From Lewinellaceae bacterium (GTDB lineage Bacteria > Bacteroidota > Bacteroidia > Chitinophagales > Saprospiraceae): 33,807 nt of DNA. Both the position numbers and the translations under genes were made by a program. Shown in pieces: positions 16,440 to 25,182 of the stretch; position 1 is the stretch's first letter; each line of letters starts with the position of its first letter. A model generated the notes under the pieces. It ran no database searches. It was not told the DNA's origin and saw nothing but the letters and a program-made list of their open reading frames with translations. The DNA is taken from contig CANJPT010000046.1 in assembly GCA_947476195.1 (NCBI GenBank), positions 1-33,807 on the forward strand, written 5' to 3'.

Positions 16440-17735
16440 GTTTTAATATACGATATACTCATAAGATTGTTTGTGCTGGGCATTCATATTGCCGCGCTGT
16501 TTAGCCCAAAAGCACGGCTTTGGGTGGAAGGGCGGCGTCATTGGCGAAAGCGTTTAAAGTCGGAGTTCAATTTTGAACATGGGCCCGATATTAGTCAACG
16601 CTCAAAAGTTCTATGGGTCCACGCCGCTTCGCTTGGAGAGTTTGAACAGGGGCGTCCGGTAATCGAAGCTTTCCGGGAGAAATATCCAGCCTGGAAGATC
16701 GTGCTGACTTTTTTTTCTCCTTCTGGTTATGTGCTCAGGAAAGATTATCCCCACGCGGATCTGGTCTGTTACCTACCGGCAGATACACGCACCAATGCGA
16801 TTGATTTCCTCGATCTGATCAAGCCAGATGTGGCCATTTTCATCAAATACGAGTTTTGGGCTAATTATCTGTTTGAACTTAAAAAACGAGGTACGACCAC
16901 ACTGTTAGTCTCTGCACTTTTCCGCCCTTCCCAGCCGTTTTTTAAATGGTATGGTGGTTTCTGGCGAAAGATGATGGCTTGTTTTACCCATATTTTTGTG
17001 CAAAATCCAATTTCCGCAACTTTGCTGGGAAAGATTGGGCTAGGTATGGATTCTGGTAAACTTACTGTTGCGGGTGATACACGGGTAGATCGGGTACTTA
17101 AAATTGCAGCAGCAGCTCAACCGAATCAAATTGTGCAGGCATTTGTGCAGGAAGATTCGAATACAGTGCTGGTAATCGGCAGTTCCTGGGAACATGATGA
17201 AGCGGTGATCTTTGATACGCTTAGTGCAGCAAATCATTCAAATCTCCTTCCAAACAGACCTACACTGATTATCGCTCCACACGAACCCTCTGAAGAGAAT
17301 GTGCTGCGCATTTGCAGGCAAGCGGGAAATGCCGTTCGGTATTCGCGTTTTTTTGAGGTGTCACCTCAAAAAAACACCAGCCTCGTTATCGATAATATCG
17401 GACTTCTGAACACGCTGTACCGCTATGGTACCATCGCATACATCGGTGGCGGCTTTGGTAAAAGCATCCATAATGCCCTGGAACCAGCAGCTTTTGGGCT
17501 TCCGGTTATTTTTGGGCCGAAATACGAGAAGTTTGAAGAAGCACGTCAGTTTGTGGCGCGAGGCGGCGCGTTTCCGGTGCGGAATGCGGAAGAATTGGCG
17601 GCAATTTTAGGGAAGCTACAAGATCCTGTTTTTTATAAAAAAGCCTCTGACGCGGTGCTGGGTTATTTGGAAGAAAGCCGTGGAGCTACAGAAAAAGTGA
17701 TGGCGTTTTTGGAGGATAAGTTTGGACAGTGTTGA
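16437..17735 (+). CDS. waaA: 3-deoxy-D-manno-octulosonic acid (Kdo) transferase
   Basis: WaaA transfers Kdo from CMP-Kdo to the lipid A precursor at the inner face of the cytoplasmic membrane. The 432-aa product has an N-terminal membrane anchor (residues 4-22), the basic segment RRHWRKRL, and the GT30 signature HAASLGEFEQGRP with the catalytic-base Glu at position 68. The CMP-Kdo-binding C-terminal half shows IIAPHEPSEENV, IDNIGLLNTLYRYGTIAYIGGGFGKSIHN and the Glu of LEPAAFGLPVIFGP. The start codon lies in a short tandem repeat. A perfect 27-bp palindrome (17348-17374) encodes FFEVSPQKN in the variable linker before IDNIG. Whether the enzyme adds one or two Kdo cannot be told from sequence. 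Confidence 0.96.
   Translation: MVLIYDILIRLFVLGIHIAALFSPKARLWVEGRRHWRKRLKSEFNFEHGPDISQRSKVLWVHAASLGEFEQGRPVIEAFREKYPAWKIVLTFFSPSGYVLRKDYPHADLVCYLPADTRTNAIDFLDLIKPDVAIFIKYEFWANYLFELKKRGTTTLLVSALFRPSQPFFKWYGGFWRKMMACFTHIFVQNPISATLLGKIGLGMDSGKLTVAGDTRVDRVLKIAAAAQPNQIVQAFVQEDSNTVLVIGSSWEHDEAVIFDTLSAANHSNLLPNRPTLIIAPHEPSEENVLRICRQAGNAVRYSRFFEVSPQKNTSLVIDNIGLLNTLYRYGTIAYIGGGFGKSIHNALEPAAFGLPVIFGPKYEKFEEARQFVARGGAFPVRNAEELAAILGKLQDPVFYKKASDAVLGYLEESRGATEKVMAFLEDKFGQC
17348..17374. repeat. Perfect 27-bp palindrome inside waaA
   Basis: Seven T, then GAGGTG, a single T, CACCTC, then seven A: 13-bp arms around one base. It codes for about nine residues (F-F-E-V-S-P-Q-K-N) in a linker of WaaA. The core TGAGGTG/TCACCTCA equals the arms of the inverted repeat at 303-341 with its central 24 nt removed. 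In RNA it would look like a short terminator hairpin with a run of A after it on this strand. Confidence 0.85.
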
Positions 17736-17859
17736 TATGGCCGTATTTTTTTACTTAATTTTGAAGACGTTTATCTAGGCATTGGTAGTGATTGAAAAAG
17801 ATTCAGTTAGAATTCGAATGTTTCCCATTTATCGTCTTTGATCCCCATTTTTCTGTATT

Positions 17860-17900
17860 AAAAAGCCCCCGGAAGTCTCTAAAACGTCCGGGGGCTTTTT
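17860..17900. terminator. Bidirectional intrinsic terminator
   Basis: The arms AAAAAGCCCCCGGA (17860-17873) and TCCGGGGGCTTTTT (17887-17900) are perfect 14-bp reverse complements around a 13-nt loop, GC-rich at the core and with T runs on both strands. It lies between convergent waaA (stop at 17735) and the second macroglobulin gene (stop at 17919) and can end transcription from both sides. Confidence 0.93.
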
Positions 17901-17918
17901 AAACTATCTATCCCCAAA

Positions 17919-20900
17919 TCAATTCACCACTTCCACCCATTTTCCGGGCGCTACCGCCCGGATCCGATTGTCATACATGGCTTCGCAAGCGACCGCAGGC
18001 ATGAAATACCGTCCGGCATAAGCAGCATTTAACTGGATATTATAGGTGCGTGATTGCTTCATGTTTTTGTTGTTGCTCCAGTTGAAGGGCAGGTCGAAAT
18101 ACGTAAAGACCCGATCGTCCCGCACATCCTGATAATCCATTGGGTCTGAAGTGGAGCCGCCCACGAGATTCATGCGGGTGTTCAGAATTTCCCAACCTGA
18201 AGGAAATATTTGTGAAAGAGCCAACTCATTGAAGTCAAAGCGCATGCTACCCGTGCGGGTCACCGTTACTTCAGCAAGAAAATCCGTGCCTTGTTTCAGT
18301 TTACCTGGCTCAATAGCTGAGCCCTTCAGATCGGTGTACCGCACGCCAAGGGTGATGTTACTGCTTTCAGCGGGAATGTCCGTGGATGTTGGGCGTCCAC
18401 GCATGACGATACGGCTGTAAAGTTTTTGCTTACTCAGATTTTTAACCGAGATGCCACTGGTGATCTCGTTGTTGTCCAGGCTATACAAGTAGTAGGCTGT
18501 GGTGCTGTTGACCGGAATGTCCCGACCGCCCGCTTTGATCACGAAATCGGATTTGTCACCCAAGGTTGCCTTTTTCGCATACTTAGCCAATGCACGAAGA
18601 CAAGTGCCAACCTCTTGAGTGGAATGCCAGCGGGCTGCGTCACCAATCTGCGTCGCAACTTGTAAAGCTACGTCCAGGCCGCGTTTGTTGTCGCCCATAG
18701 CCGTCAGGGTTTCCAGTTTCAGGGCCAGATCGCGTAAATCCGAGCCGTAGGTGTAGCCCCACCAGGTATAAGTGAATTTACTGTTATTCAGGTCGTTTAG
18801 CAGTTCCTTTGCAGCTTCATTTTTGCCGGATGTGGCAAATGCTGCCGCTAAAAGTGAAGAAGCGCTTTCAAATTTCTTCTTTTGTTCACGCATTCGGTTC
18901 ATCCCTGCGAGGTCCGGTCTCCCGGCCAGCGCAAGGGTATAAAGTCGGTAGGCCTGGGCCATTTCATTGCCGTGCCGGTTATAGCTATTTGGATCATTGT
19001 CCGCAACAGGTTCCCAGGTACGGGAGGTATTGGTTTGATAATCCACCCATTTGTCAAGTATTTGTTGCGGAACAGCGTAACCACGTGCTTTCGCTTCGAG
19101 TAGGAAGTGCCCCGCGTAAGTGCCAGCCCAATCAGCTACTTCGTTGGAGCCAGCCCAGTAGGAAAAGCCACCGGAAGCCATTTGGAAGTTTTGTAGTTTG
19201 GCTATCGCTGCTGTGACGTTTTTCTGAATGGCCAGCTGTTGAATGTCGTTTACCGGAGAGATGATATCCACATAAAGCTGAGGGAAAGCAGCTGAGGTCG
19301 TCTGCTCAATACAGCCATGGGGATATTTTATAAGGTATTCAAGCTGTTTAGACAGGTTGATCGCTGGGATACTACTCACCTCCAACACTGCTCGTTCGAG
19401 CTCGCCGAAATCAGTGGCCTTGGAGGCCTGCGTCCAGGTCTGTCCAGGTTCAATGCTGCCATCCAGAACCCGGGTAATGACCGGATTAGGGTTCCTGACT
19501 TCTATTTCTATGTCTGAAGAGGCCGTTTCACTGCCTCCAGTTGCGAGAATTTTAAACTTCGCAATCCCCGTTTTTTGACCTGCTTTTAATTCAAAATAGG
19601 TCAGTTTTTGACCAGGTTCAGAGAATGTAAGGTTGTTTATGCTGGCTCCACCAATGCTTACAAGGCCGCTGCTTTCCCGAACTGAAATATTAGCGCTGTT
19701 GACCGAATTATCCATAGCAAACACTTCCACGGGCAAACGAAGGGTCTCTCCCGGCCCAAGTACCCTAGGTAAAGTCGGCATAATCATGAGCGGTTTACGC
19801 ACAGGGCAGGTTTTTTCAGCATTGCCATAAGCACCCTCTCCTCCGGCTGCCGGAGCGGAAAGCACCGCCATCACGCGCACAGAGCCTACATAGTTATCAA
19901 TTTTCAAGCGGTGTTTGGCCACTTGCCCTTTTTCAAGCTTGAATGGTCCCAGGTGAATCACGCAGGGTTTAAAACGATTTACCTGTGTCGCGTTTTTTGC
20001 TTTCTGGTTGATCCCGTCACCCCCGATCGCGAGGATGCGTGAAAGTTCTGCGCCATAGGCTCCCAGTACATAATCGTAAATGTCCCAAGTTTTCACACCG
20101 TGAGCCTCGCGTGCATAGAACGCTTCCCAAGGATTGGGTGTTTTGAAACGGGTAAGGTCGAGCAGGCCTTCATCTACCACATCGAGGGTATACACGCAAG
20201 CTTTGCCGCCTTTTTCTTTCAGGGCGATGCTGAAGAACTCATCCGGTTTCAATTGATCCGGCATATCGATTTGCGCATCGAGTCGGGTAGTCGGACTTTC
20301 AATGTTCACCGGCGTGACCCCATACATTCGGATCGGGAGATCGTTTTTGGTCTGTGCATGCGGTTGAATGAGACTGACGTGAGCATACACCGTAGGCGCC
20401 ATGTCTTTTTCTGCTTTGAATTTCAAAAAGTTATCGCCAGCTACGGCATCGAACCACATGTGTTTTGCTACCCGGGTGCCAGTTTCAAGCGTTAAAAGGA
20501 TCCGCCCGTTTTTGCTGGCAGGAACTTTAAGTACTACTTCATCCCCAACCATGTATTTTTCCTTTTCAGCCGTGAAGGGCAACATTGCAGCTGCATTTCG
20601 GCTCTGGATATCATCCAGATGTTCTGGTTGTCCGGCCCAGAAAAAATCACCTGCTGTATGTCCATCTTCCGTATCGGCAATCCGCACGAGGTAACGTCCC
20701 CAGCCGCTGGGTTTTATGGTCCAGGTAGCTTGTCCGCGGGAATCGGTGACCAATTCGGCGTGATCTACCGCATTATTAAGTTCGCTGCTGTTGAATTGAC
20801 CGATGCCGGATTGAGCGTCATCATCCCACCACCAGCGCCAGTCTACGCGGTACAATGCGACTGTAACTTTGTGGTTGGCAACCGGTTTTCCCATGTTATT

Positions 20901-23576
20901 CAGCACTGCGAAATTGACTTTACTGCTGCCACTTTGATCCAGGGTTTTATTGCCCCATTTATCTGTGGGGATAAATACCCCTACAAAACGATCGTAAGGC
21001 AGTACGTCCAGGGCGAAATTGTCTGTACTAAAATCGCCACCGGCCTCGAAAGCGCGTACCTTAAAATTGGCGATGAGTTTGCCCGGCGCTGCGCTGACCT
21101 GACCGATTTTGAGCGGCACATTCGCTTGTCCGTTTTGGTCCAGATTCGCGTCGAACAGCATTTCAGGCTCTGAGTAAAAATACCGCGATGGATCATCAAA
21201 CGTGTAGCCTTTGTATCCGGTGAATTCAGTTTTAACAGCCCTTACCTGCATTTCTACTGTTGATTTCAGGTTTTGAGCCGTAGCACCGTGTAACCAATTT
21301 ACTTTCAAGGCTCCATTCAGGCCTTTGCCCTCTCCTCCAATGGCAAAATCTTTGGGGGTCAGGAAGGCACGTGGTCCAAAATTCAGATCCAGTTTTAAAC
21401 GGTTGGGTTTGACCGTTTCGATTTTTACGGTTCGGGTGAAGGTGGCGCCACCTGCCATGACTTTGGCCGTCCAGTTGCCAGTTTTAGCTTCGGCGCGGGT
21501 GCTGCAATAAAATGGGTAGACGCCATTTATCCCGGAGGTAGAAACCGTTCTGTACTGAAGCGAGCCACCAGGGTCTTTAAGTTCAAATATCACCGGGTGA
21601 CCTTGCGGGAGACGGCCTGTTTTGTCCTCTAACACGAAGTTTAAAAAGAGCGAGTCACCTGGCCTCCAAACACCGCGTTCCCCATATATATACCCTTTCA
21701 GGCCTTTCTGAGCTTCTACCCCAGCTACGTCGAAACGGCTGAGCGAGAGTGCATTACCATCCGCCATCCGAAGATAGCCGCGTCGACCCTGACCAGTTGC
21801 AACAGCTAAAAACGGTGTTTCACGCAATCCTTCCACCATCACGGTCCCATCTCCTTCTGTGCGGGTTTTTGCAATTGGTTGTAATTGGTAACTGAGTAAT
21901 TCGATGTCAATGCCGCTTACAGGCTGAGCTGTGTGCAGATCGGTTACAGCAAGAAAAAGTGAGCCATCGCGACCACGTTTGGCTGTCAGGCCGAGATCAC
22001 TGACGAATACATTTCGTTTGCTGAAGTGTTCGTTATTATAGTATTCTTTTGCGCAAGGGACTTCACGATTGTCCCAGGTAAAATCGTCTTGATCCCCCCA
22101 CCAGCCTTCGCTTTCGTCTTCATTCCAGTAAATACCACGATAGCCACCCATAATGCTTTGTACCATTCCAGCTTCAGGGCCGTTCCCGTCATTAGCGGCG
22201 ATTGAAGCTGTGGAGCAGGAAGTATAATCCATTTTGAATGCCAGGCGGACCTGATAGATCGCGCCAGGGTCTTTTTGGATCATGTCTTTCAGGTCTAAGG
22301 CATAGCGTTGCCACACTTTTGAAGAGGCTTCAGGATTGATCGCAGCGAGGTCAAATTTTTTCTGCAAAACAATTTTGCCAACCCGTTCCAACTCCTGTTC
22401 CTCTTCAAACTCGTTGACTTGCAGGAATTGTAAGATATTGGAATTGAATATTTTGAAGACTTCCACATCCACGGAGGTAAGGCCAACCGCTTCGAACGGA
22501 AAGATCACACCGCCGCCAGTTTGCTGTGGAATAATCGCTCCGCGGCCCACCAGTCGAACACCGGGTTTTAGATCTTCGAAGTTTAAATTCCACTCGCCGG
22601 AAGCATTTAACCCTTGTCCGGCGGCACTACGGATGCTGCCATCCACCAGGAGTTTTTTTACGCCTGTAATCCGCTCATCTGGATATACACGCACGAAATT
22701 CCCATCTGTAACGTAGCGCAATTTGCCATTGAAATTATCGATTCGTACCAGGCCAGATAAATCCTGTGCAGCAGAGAGCGGGTCAGAAAAATTCAGTAAA
22801 ATATATTGTTCTTCAACTTGCACTGCTTTGGCGGAAAGTATCAGGAATTCGCCAAATGGGGGTACGGACTGTTCTTCTGAAATACTTTTTTCTACCCCGA
22901 TCGGAGCGCCAGACCATGCAAGGTGTACACTGCTGGCAGCATTGGAGCGTTCCACGCCAGCTACGGTCCAGTCATGCGAAAGACCATCTGGGCCGTGTTT
23001 CCAACTAACCAGCAAGGCTTTATTACCTTGTTTGGCGTTGATCATCTGTTCAATCTTAGCAGCCTCGCAGGATTCGTTCACGTGAACCCGCCCGGTTACG
23101 CGTTGTTGACGTGGGTCGCTCGGGTCTGCAGAAAGTCCCTCGGTTACCACTTCATAGGCCAGTTCTCGGACATTGAAATCAAATTCAAAGGAGCCTGCAA
23201 GACTTGGAGCATCCGCATAAATGCGTTTAACTGAGACTTGCGCTGAATAGTGTTTGCCGGGCTTTAAAGCTTGAGCAGGCGTAAGTTTAATGGTGCGATC
23301 ATCTTCCCAGATTGCTTTGCCCTCGATTTTTGGATCAGTAGAAAATACATTGGCGGGTACGTCTTTACCGACCTGTTCCTGCGAGACCGCAGCATTCACA
23401 AATCGTACACGCACTACATCATCTCTACTGATAGAGCCGGATGTAAAGGCATATATATACCTGGAGACGGCCTCGTAGTAAGCCTCGTTTTTAACAACTT
23501 TCTGACTACGGAGGAGTAAAAAAAGGCCAGCAGCTGCAGCTGTGGCGAGCAGGGTGATAGCTATTTGCTTTCGCAT
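17919..23576 (-). CDS. Alpha-2-macroglobulin family protein, membrane-anchored
   Basis: An 1885-aa bacterial alpha-2-macroglobulin of the YfhM-like type, a periplasmic protease trap. Residues 5-22 form one hydrophobic segment without a lipobox Cys, so it is an uncleaved anchor or signal peptide. The MG1-type start (YAFTSGSISRDDVVRVRF) follows. An MG2-type segment (YIYGERGVWRPGDSLFLNF) is near residue 625, the A2M domain (KLEKGQVAKHRLKIDNYVGSVRVM) near 1200, and the thioester motif H-G-C-I-E-Q has Cys1422 and Gln1425. The helical thioester domain runs to about 1700 and the receptor-binding-like end follows. No penicillin-binding protein 1C gene, its usual neighbour, is present. It is only distantly related to the 352-6528 protein. 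A possible TAnnTTTG element (TACTTTTG, minus strand 23698-23705) would give a leader of about 115 nt. Confidence 0.93.
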   Translation of the reverse strand: MRKQIAITLLATAAAAGLFLLLRSQKVVKNEAYYEAVSRYIYAFTSGSISRDDVVRVRFVNAAVSQEQVGKDVPANVFSTDPKIEGKAIWEDDRTIKLTPAQALKPGKHYSAQVSVKRIYADAPSLAGSFEFDFNVRELAYEVVTEGLSADPSDPRQQRVTGRVHVNESCEAAKIEQMINAKQGNKALLVSWKHGPDGLSHDWTVAGVERSNAASSVHLAWSGAPIGVEKSISEEQSVPPFGEFLILSAKAVQVEEQYILLNFSDPLSAAQDLSGLVRIDNFNGKLRYVTDGNFVRVYPDERITGVKKLLVDGSIRSAAGQGLNASGEWNLNFEDLKPGVRLVGRGAIIPQQTGGGVIFPFEAVGLTSVDVEVFKIFNSNILQFLQVNEFEEEQELERVGKIVLQKKFDLAAINPEASSKVWQRYALDLKDMIQKDPGAIYQVRLAFKMDYTSCSTASIAANDGNGPEAGMVQSIMGGYRGIYWNEDESEGWWGDQDDFTWDNREVPCAKEYYNNEHFSKRNVFVSDLGLTAKRGRDGSLFLAVTDLHTAQPVSGIDIELLSYQLQPIAKTRTEGDGTVMVEGLRETPFLAVATGQGRRGYLRMADGNALSLSRFDVAGVEAQKGLKGYIYGERGVWRPGDSLFLNFVLEDKTGRLPQGHPVIFELKDPGGSLQYRTVSTSGINGVYPFYCSTRAEAKTGNWTAKVMAGGATFTRTVKIETVKPNRLKLDLNFGPRAFLTPKDFAIGGEGKGLNGALKVNWLHGATAQNLKSTVEMQVRAVKTEFTGYKGYTFDDPSRYFYSEPEMLFDANLDQNGQANVPLKIGQVSAAPGKLIANFKVRAFEAGGDFSTDNFALDVLPYDRFVGVFIPTDKWGNKTLDQSGSSKVNFAVLNNMGKPVANHKVTVALYRVDWRWWWDDDAQSGIGQFNSSELNNAVDHAELVTDSRGQATWTIKPSGWGRYLVRIADTEDGHTAGDFFWAGQPEHLDDIQSRNAAAMLPFTAEKEKYMVGDEVVLKVPASKNGRILLTLETGTRVAKHMWFDAVAGDNFLKFKAEKDMAPTVYAHVSLIQPHAQTKNDLPIRMYGVTPVNIESPTTRLDAQIDMPDQLKPDEFFSIALKEKGGKACVYTLDVVDEGLLDLTRFKTPNPWEAFYAREAHGVKTWDIYDYVLGAYGAELSRILAIGGDGINQKAKNATQVNRFKPCVIHLGPFKLEKGQVAKHRLKIDNYVGSVRVMAVLSAPAAGGEGAYGNAEKTCPVRKPLMIMPTLPRVLGPGETLRLPVEVFAMDNSVNSANISVRESSGLVSIGGASINNLTFSEPGQKLTYFELKAGQKTGIAKFKILATGGSETASSDIEIEVRNPNPVITRVLDGSIEPGQTWTQASKATDFGELERAVLEVSSIPAINLSKQLEYLIKYPHGCIEQTTSAAFPQLYVDIISPVNDIQQLAIQKNVTAAIAKLQNFQMASGGFSYWAGSNEVADWAGTYAGHFLLEAKARGYAVPQQILDKWVDYQTNTSRTWEPVADNDPNSYNRHGNEMAQAYRLYTLALAGRPDLAGMNRMREQKKKFESASSLLAAAFATSGKNEAAKELLNDLNNSKFTYTWWGYTYGSDLRDLALKLETLTAMGDNKRGLDVALQVATQIGDAARWHSTQEVGTCLRALAKYAKKATLGDKSDFVIKAGGRDIPVNSTTAYYLYSLDNNEITSGISVKNLSKQKLYSRIVMRGRPTSTDIPAESSNITLGVRYTDLKGSAIEPGKLKQGTDFLAEVTVTRTGSMRFDFNELALSQIFPSGWEILNTRMNLVGGSTSDPMDYQDVRDDRVFTYFDLPFNWSNNKNMKQSRTYNIQLNAAYAGRYFMPAVACEAMYDNRIRAVAPGKWVEVVN

Positions 23577-23829
23577 AGGTTGGATTTAGGTGAAGTATGT
23601 ATTATGACCATTGGAGTATAATCGATGAGTCAAGATGCTTTCTGCACAACCTGTTTATCGTTCATACCTCGTCTTTCAGCCTTAAAAATTTGGTGTTCAA
23701 AAGTAACATGATTTTTGCAATGAAGAACGCAAGACGGCAAAAAATATTTCGTGCTTGGGTTGGGAGAGAATCCGGGGAAAAGAATTGCCACGCATTAAAA
23801 AAGGGGCCACTTTTGACATCGCCATAAAT

Positions 23830-25152
23830 TTAAAGAAAGGTTGAAATCCAATAGGCCGCCCCCAACGCAAATACGTAACCTGAATACCATCCCCAATCCA
23901 CCCAATCCCTCGTTTGCACCCCATGTTTTTTCGCTAGGATCCAGATCAAACCAAGCTTTTCCACCCAATAAGACAGCACCACAGAGCATGCCAAGCCAGG
24001 CAAACCCCAGTATTGGATAAACACAAACCCCAGCGCAAACTTCACGCATAATTCTGCTACACTTACCCAAAAAATGCTGCGCGAATCTCCTTTTGCCAGC
24101 ATGATGGATGCAGGCAATAGCACCCGACTCGCCAGCGTCAGCAGGTAGATATTAAACAAACTGGCACTTGCCGCAAAATCAGGATTAAACACAATTGGGA
24201 AAAGCGGCTTACTGATGAATAGTAATAATATCGTCAGCGGGAATAGCCAATGCATAAGCCGCCTTGATTTGTGCTTTAATTCGGCCAAGCCGGTAGTTGC
24301 TGAAGTCGTCAAAAGTGGAATTATTGCGATGCCCAGCGCGCTCACCAATGCCGTGGCTAATGGGAACTCTCTTGCTCCGTAGCGGTATACGGCAAACACT
24401 GCCGGGTCGCCAAAATGCGAGCCAACCAGCCAGTTATCGAAAAGCAGCATCAGGTTGCTCACCACATTGCTTAGCATCAGCGGGGCGCAAAAAACAAGGT
24501 AGGAAACAAGCATCTTTTTATTAAAACTGAGTTTGCCCAGGCGCAAAGCCAGCCCTGCTGTCCATAAAAATTTCAAGCCGCTCAAGCATACGATTGCGTT
24601 TATACCTCCTTCCAGACCGTAGCCCAAGCTAACAGGAATGAACAGTGCGGCCACCTGAAGCCCGAAGCTGGCTATCCCCCAGATCACAATACTGCGCGGT
24701 CGTTCCTGCAACAGATAGAAATATTCTACCGGGAAAGTCGGCAGGTTGAGCAACAGATAGAGTGCAAAAAGCTTGAAATGGGGTACTTCTGCCAGGCCCG
24801 TCAGTGCGGGTGCAATCCATTGTTCCCCTAAAAAAAGCAGCAGGAATAATGCGGTTGCAATGCTACAAAATAGTAGAAAATGATTGAAAATGAAAATCTT
24901 ACGTTCCTCGTTGTCCAATTTAGCGTACATGGGTGCAATCCCTTGTAACAGCCCGTTGACCCAAAAAAAAGTAAGTGTAGTCCCTAAGTACAATAGCATT
25001 TCCCATGCCCCGATCTCTGCCGTAGGAAGGCCGCTTTTGGCGAGGAGTATACCTGTAAGCACGGCCGATCCCAGCCGCATGACCTGAAATAATTGTAATG
25101 CGAGGGTGGGAGATAATTTGGAAAATGTGGTCAATTTAGGAAATGTGGCCAA
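23830..25152 (-). CDS. Polysaccharide/oligosaccharide flippase (MOP superfamily)
   Basis: A 440-aa integral membrane protein with about 12-14 hydrophobic segments and the layout of Wzx-type flippases. These move lipid-linked sugars across the cytoplasmic membrane. Characteristic pieces are LAKSGLPTAEIGAWEMLLYLG near the start, FDNWLVGSHFGDPAVFAVYRYGAREFPLA in the middle and LLPASIMLAKGDSRSIFWVSVAEL in the later third. The start is uncertain. The frame opens with TTG at 25152 in repeat-derived sequence (MATFPKLTTFSK). The first ATG, at 25080, would cut into the first membrane helix (ALQLFQVMRLGS). It is the last gene of a probable operon with 25183-26175 (30 bp apart). The sugar substrate is unknown, and no glycosyltransferases are nearby. 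Confidence 0.85.
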   Translation of the reverse strand: MATFPKLTTFSKLSPTLALQLFQVMRLGSAVLTGILLAKSGLPTAEIGAWEMLLYLGTTLTFFWVNGLLQGIAPMYAKLDNEERKIFIFNHFLLFCSIATALFLLLFLGEQWIAPALTGLAEVPHFKLFALYLLLNLPTFPVEYFYLLQERPRSIVIWGIASFGLQVAALFIPVSLGYGLEGGINAIVCLSGLKFLWTAGLALRLGKLSFNKKMLVSYLVFCAPLMLSNVVSNLMLLFDNWLVGSHFGDPAVFAVYRYGAREFPLATALVSALGIAIIPLLTTSATTGLAELKHKSRRLMHWLFPLTILLLFISKPLFPIVFNPDFAASASLFNIYLLTLASRVLLPASIMLAKGDSRSIFWVSVAELCVKFALGFVFIQYWGLPGLACSVVLSYWVEKLGLIWILAKKHGVQTRDWVDWGWYSGYVFALGAAYWISTFL

Positions 25153-25154
25153 TG
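25124..25154 (+). repeat. AATGTGGTCAATG-type repeats at the flippase start
   Basis: AATGTGGTCAAT (25124-25135) and AATGTGGCCAATG (25142-25154) match the tandem repeat ahead of waaA (16392-16439). On the minus strand they supply the first codons of the flippase frame, which makes its annotated N-terminus doubtful. Confidence 0.5.
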
Positions 25155-25182
25155 TGTGGAGATCGGAATAGGGGTGATGAAC

